A program made the translations under genes and the position numbers. Positions 15,773 through 16,434 of a stretch of DNA of 16,434 bases are shown piece after piece. This stretch comes from CBFGWV01 sp965652545 (GTDB lineage: Bacteria; Pseudomonadota; Gammaproteobacteria; Competibacterales; Competibacteraceae): assembly GCA_965652545.1 (NCBI GenBank), contig CBFGWV010000082.1, positions 1-16,434 of the forward strand, given 5' to 3'. Under the pieces are notes generated by a model, which was given only the letters and a program-made list of their open reading frames with translations, did no database searches and was not told the DNA's origin. Position 1 is the first letter of the stretch, and every line of letters begins with the position of its first letter.

Positions 15773-16434
15773 TTACGGACACGTGGCACCTGTGCCGATG
15801 AAGCCTCCGCCACCCGGTCCCGCCGCAGCGCTGCCGGTGGGGCTACCGCCGATCGCAGCCTGAACGAATGCGGTTACCGCGGCGGTGTCAAAAGGCGTAC
15901 CCCCGTAGCCCGGCAATCGCACGGTCGTAGTCTGGCGCTGGCGAACCCGGAAATCGGTTCCACCGTTGCGTCCGGAGCCGTTGATGGTGTTGGTTCCGAA
16001 ATTCACGCAAGTCAGAACCGTATCACCGGGTGTTACACCATTGTTGAGGTGAATGCCTTGAGTGATCAGCCCGATCGCAGGGTTATTGCCCGGGTTGGCA
16101 ATGGTATTGCCCGAAACCGTGTTGTTGAAGTTGCCTCCCACTACAACGCCGGCGCCCGCCTGCATATGCAGGCCCTGGTTGTTGTATTGCCTCAGTTGAT
16201 TGTTGGAGGTGGTCACGGTCATTGTGCCTTCCCCAGCTTGCTGGAGCTTGAGGCCATCGCCCTCGAGCGAACCGGAGTTGGCTGTGGCGGCCACGCCGAC
16301 AGTGTTGTTGGTGAAGGACCCGGTCAGGGAGCCGGTGCCCACGTCTTTCACGATGAGGACCGCATGTCCAACAGAGTCTCGGAACGTGTTGCTGTCGATG
16401 AGCAGCGTAAATGCGCTGGTACTGCCGCTGCTCA
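15773..16434 (-). CDS. Partial repetitive beta-helix-like surface protein (C-terminus; 5' end outside window)
   Basis: The frame stays open to the right edge, so this is the last ~219 residues of a longer protein. It is rich in G, N, T and S. Repeats of the type TGSFTNNTVGVAAT, MTVTTSNNQLRQYNNQGLHM and VGGNFNNTVSGNTIANPGNN resemble right-handed parallel beta-helix rungs, where N-N-T-V/I-S-G-N marks turns. Two cysteines remain (LTCVNF and GATCP at the very end). A GTG at 16351 opens a frame, but in-frame reading continues upstream (SSGSTSAFTLLIDSNTFRDS), so it is not the start. No C-terminal anchor or beta-barrel is seen. Likely exported; a role as passenger or adhesin is inference. Fibrous repeat content makes family assignment uncertain. 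Confidence 0.7.
   Translation of the reverse strand, partial: SSGSTSAFTLLIDSNTFRDSVGHAVLIVKDVGTGSLTGSFTNNTVGVAATANSGSLEGDGLKLQQAGEGTMTVTTSNNQLRQYNNQGLHMQAGAGVVVGGNFNNTVSGNTIANPGNNPAIGLITQGIHLNNGVTPGDTVLTCVNFGTNTINGSGRNGGTDFRVRQRQTTTVRLPGYGGTPFDTAAVTAFVQAAIGGSPTGSAAAGPGGGGFIGTGATCP

Noticed and set aside
12875..16434. Reading the collar genes as a prophage or tailocin
   Set aside because: No other phage structural, packaging, lysis or integration gene is visible, and collar triads of this sort occur outside phages. The right side is not in view, so this is not final.
16349..16434. GTG at 16351 as the start of the beta-helix protein
   Set aside because: The same frame stays open to the window edge with the same rung-like composition, so the gene continues to the right.

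Overview
The window is high-GC bacterial chromosome, most likely from a gammaproteobacterium. The argP/lysE pair, the E. coli-like GlpR operator and the REP-type hairpins point that way; I cannot name a genus. It holds 18 credible protein genes, one of them cut by the right edge. There is also a decayed IS remnant, two kinds of REP-like repeat, three promoters with overlapping operators, and two terminator-like hairpins. I see no tRNA, rRNA or CRISPR.

Left part (1-2135): a collapsed IS5-type transposase remnant, then a REP-like hairpin just past the 3' end of argP. Next comes the divergent pair argP (LysR regulator) and lysE/argO (basic amino acid exporter), whose short spacer carries two small dyads. 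A 155-bp element with perfect 31-bp inverted arms sits between the converging 3' ends of lysE and a small lipoprotein gene.

Middle part (2136-12760): a full glycerol catabolism locus. On the minus strand lies glpK with a lipoprotein gene overlapping its 3' end. On the plus strand lie glpR, glpD and the glycerol ABC importer glpS-glpT-glpP-glpQ-glpU-glpV, ending at a strong intrinsic terminator. Glycerol would be imported by GlpSTPQUV, phosphorylated by GlpK and oxidised to dihydroxyacetone phosphate by GlpD, with GlpR as repressor. One 20-bp palindrome overlaps the -35 boxes of both divergent promoters (glpK and glpR), and a second palindrome overlaps the -35 of glpD. The two ATPases are asymmetric in a way that should leave one consensus and one degenerate ATP site.

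Right part (12875-16434): a less-understood cluster. On the minus strand, reading inward from the right edge, are the C-terminal part of a repetitive beta-helix-like protein, three tandem phage-tail-collar-domain proteins (the 'microcystin-dependent protein' type), a GNAT acetyltransferase and a Tat-exported DUF6916-like protein. A second, signal-less DUF6916-like gene converges on it from the plus strand. No other phage genes are visible. This is the best candidate here for an undescribed surface or secreted system.
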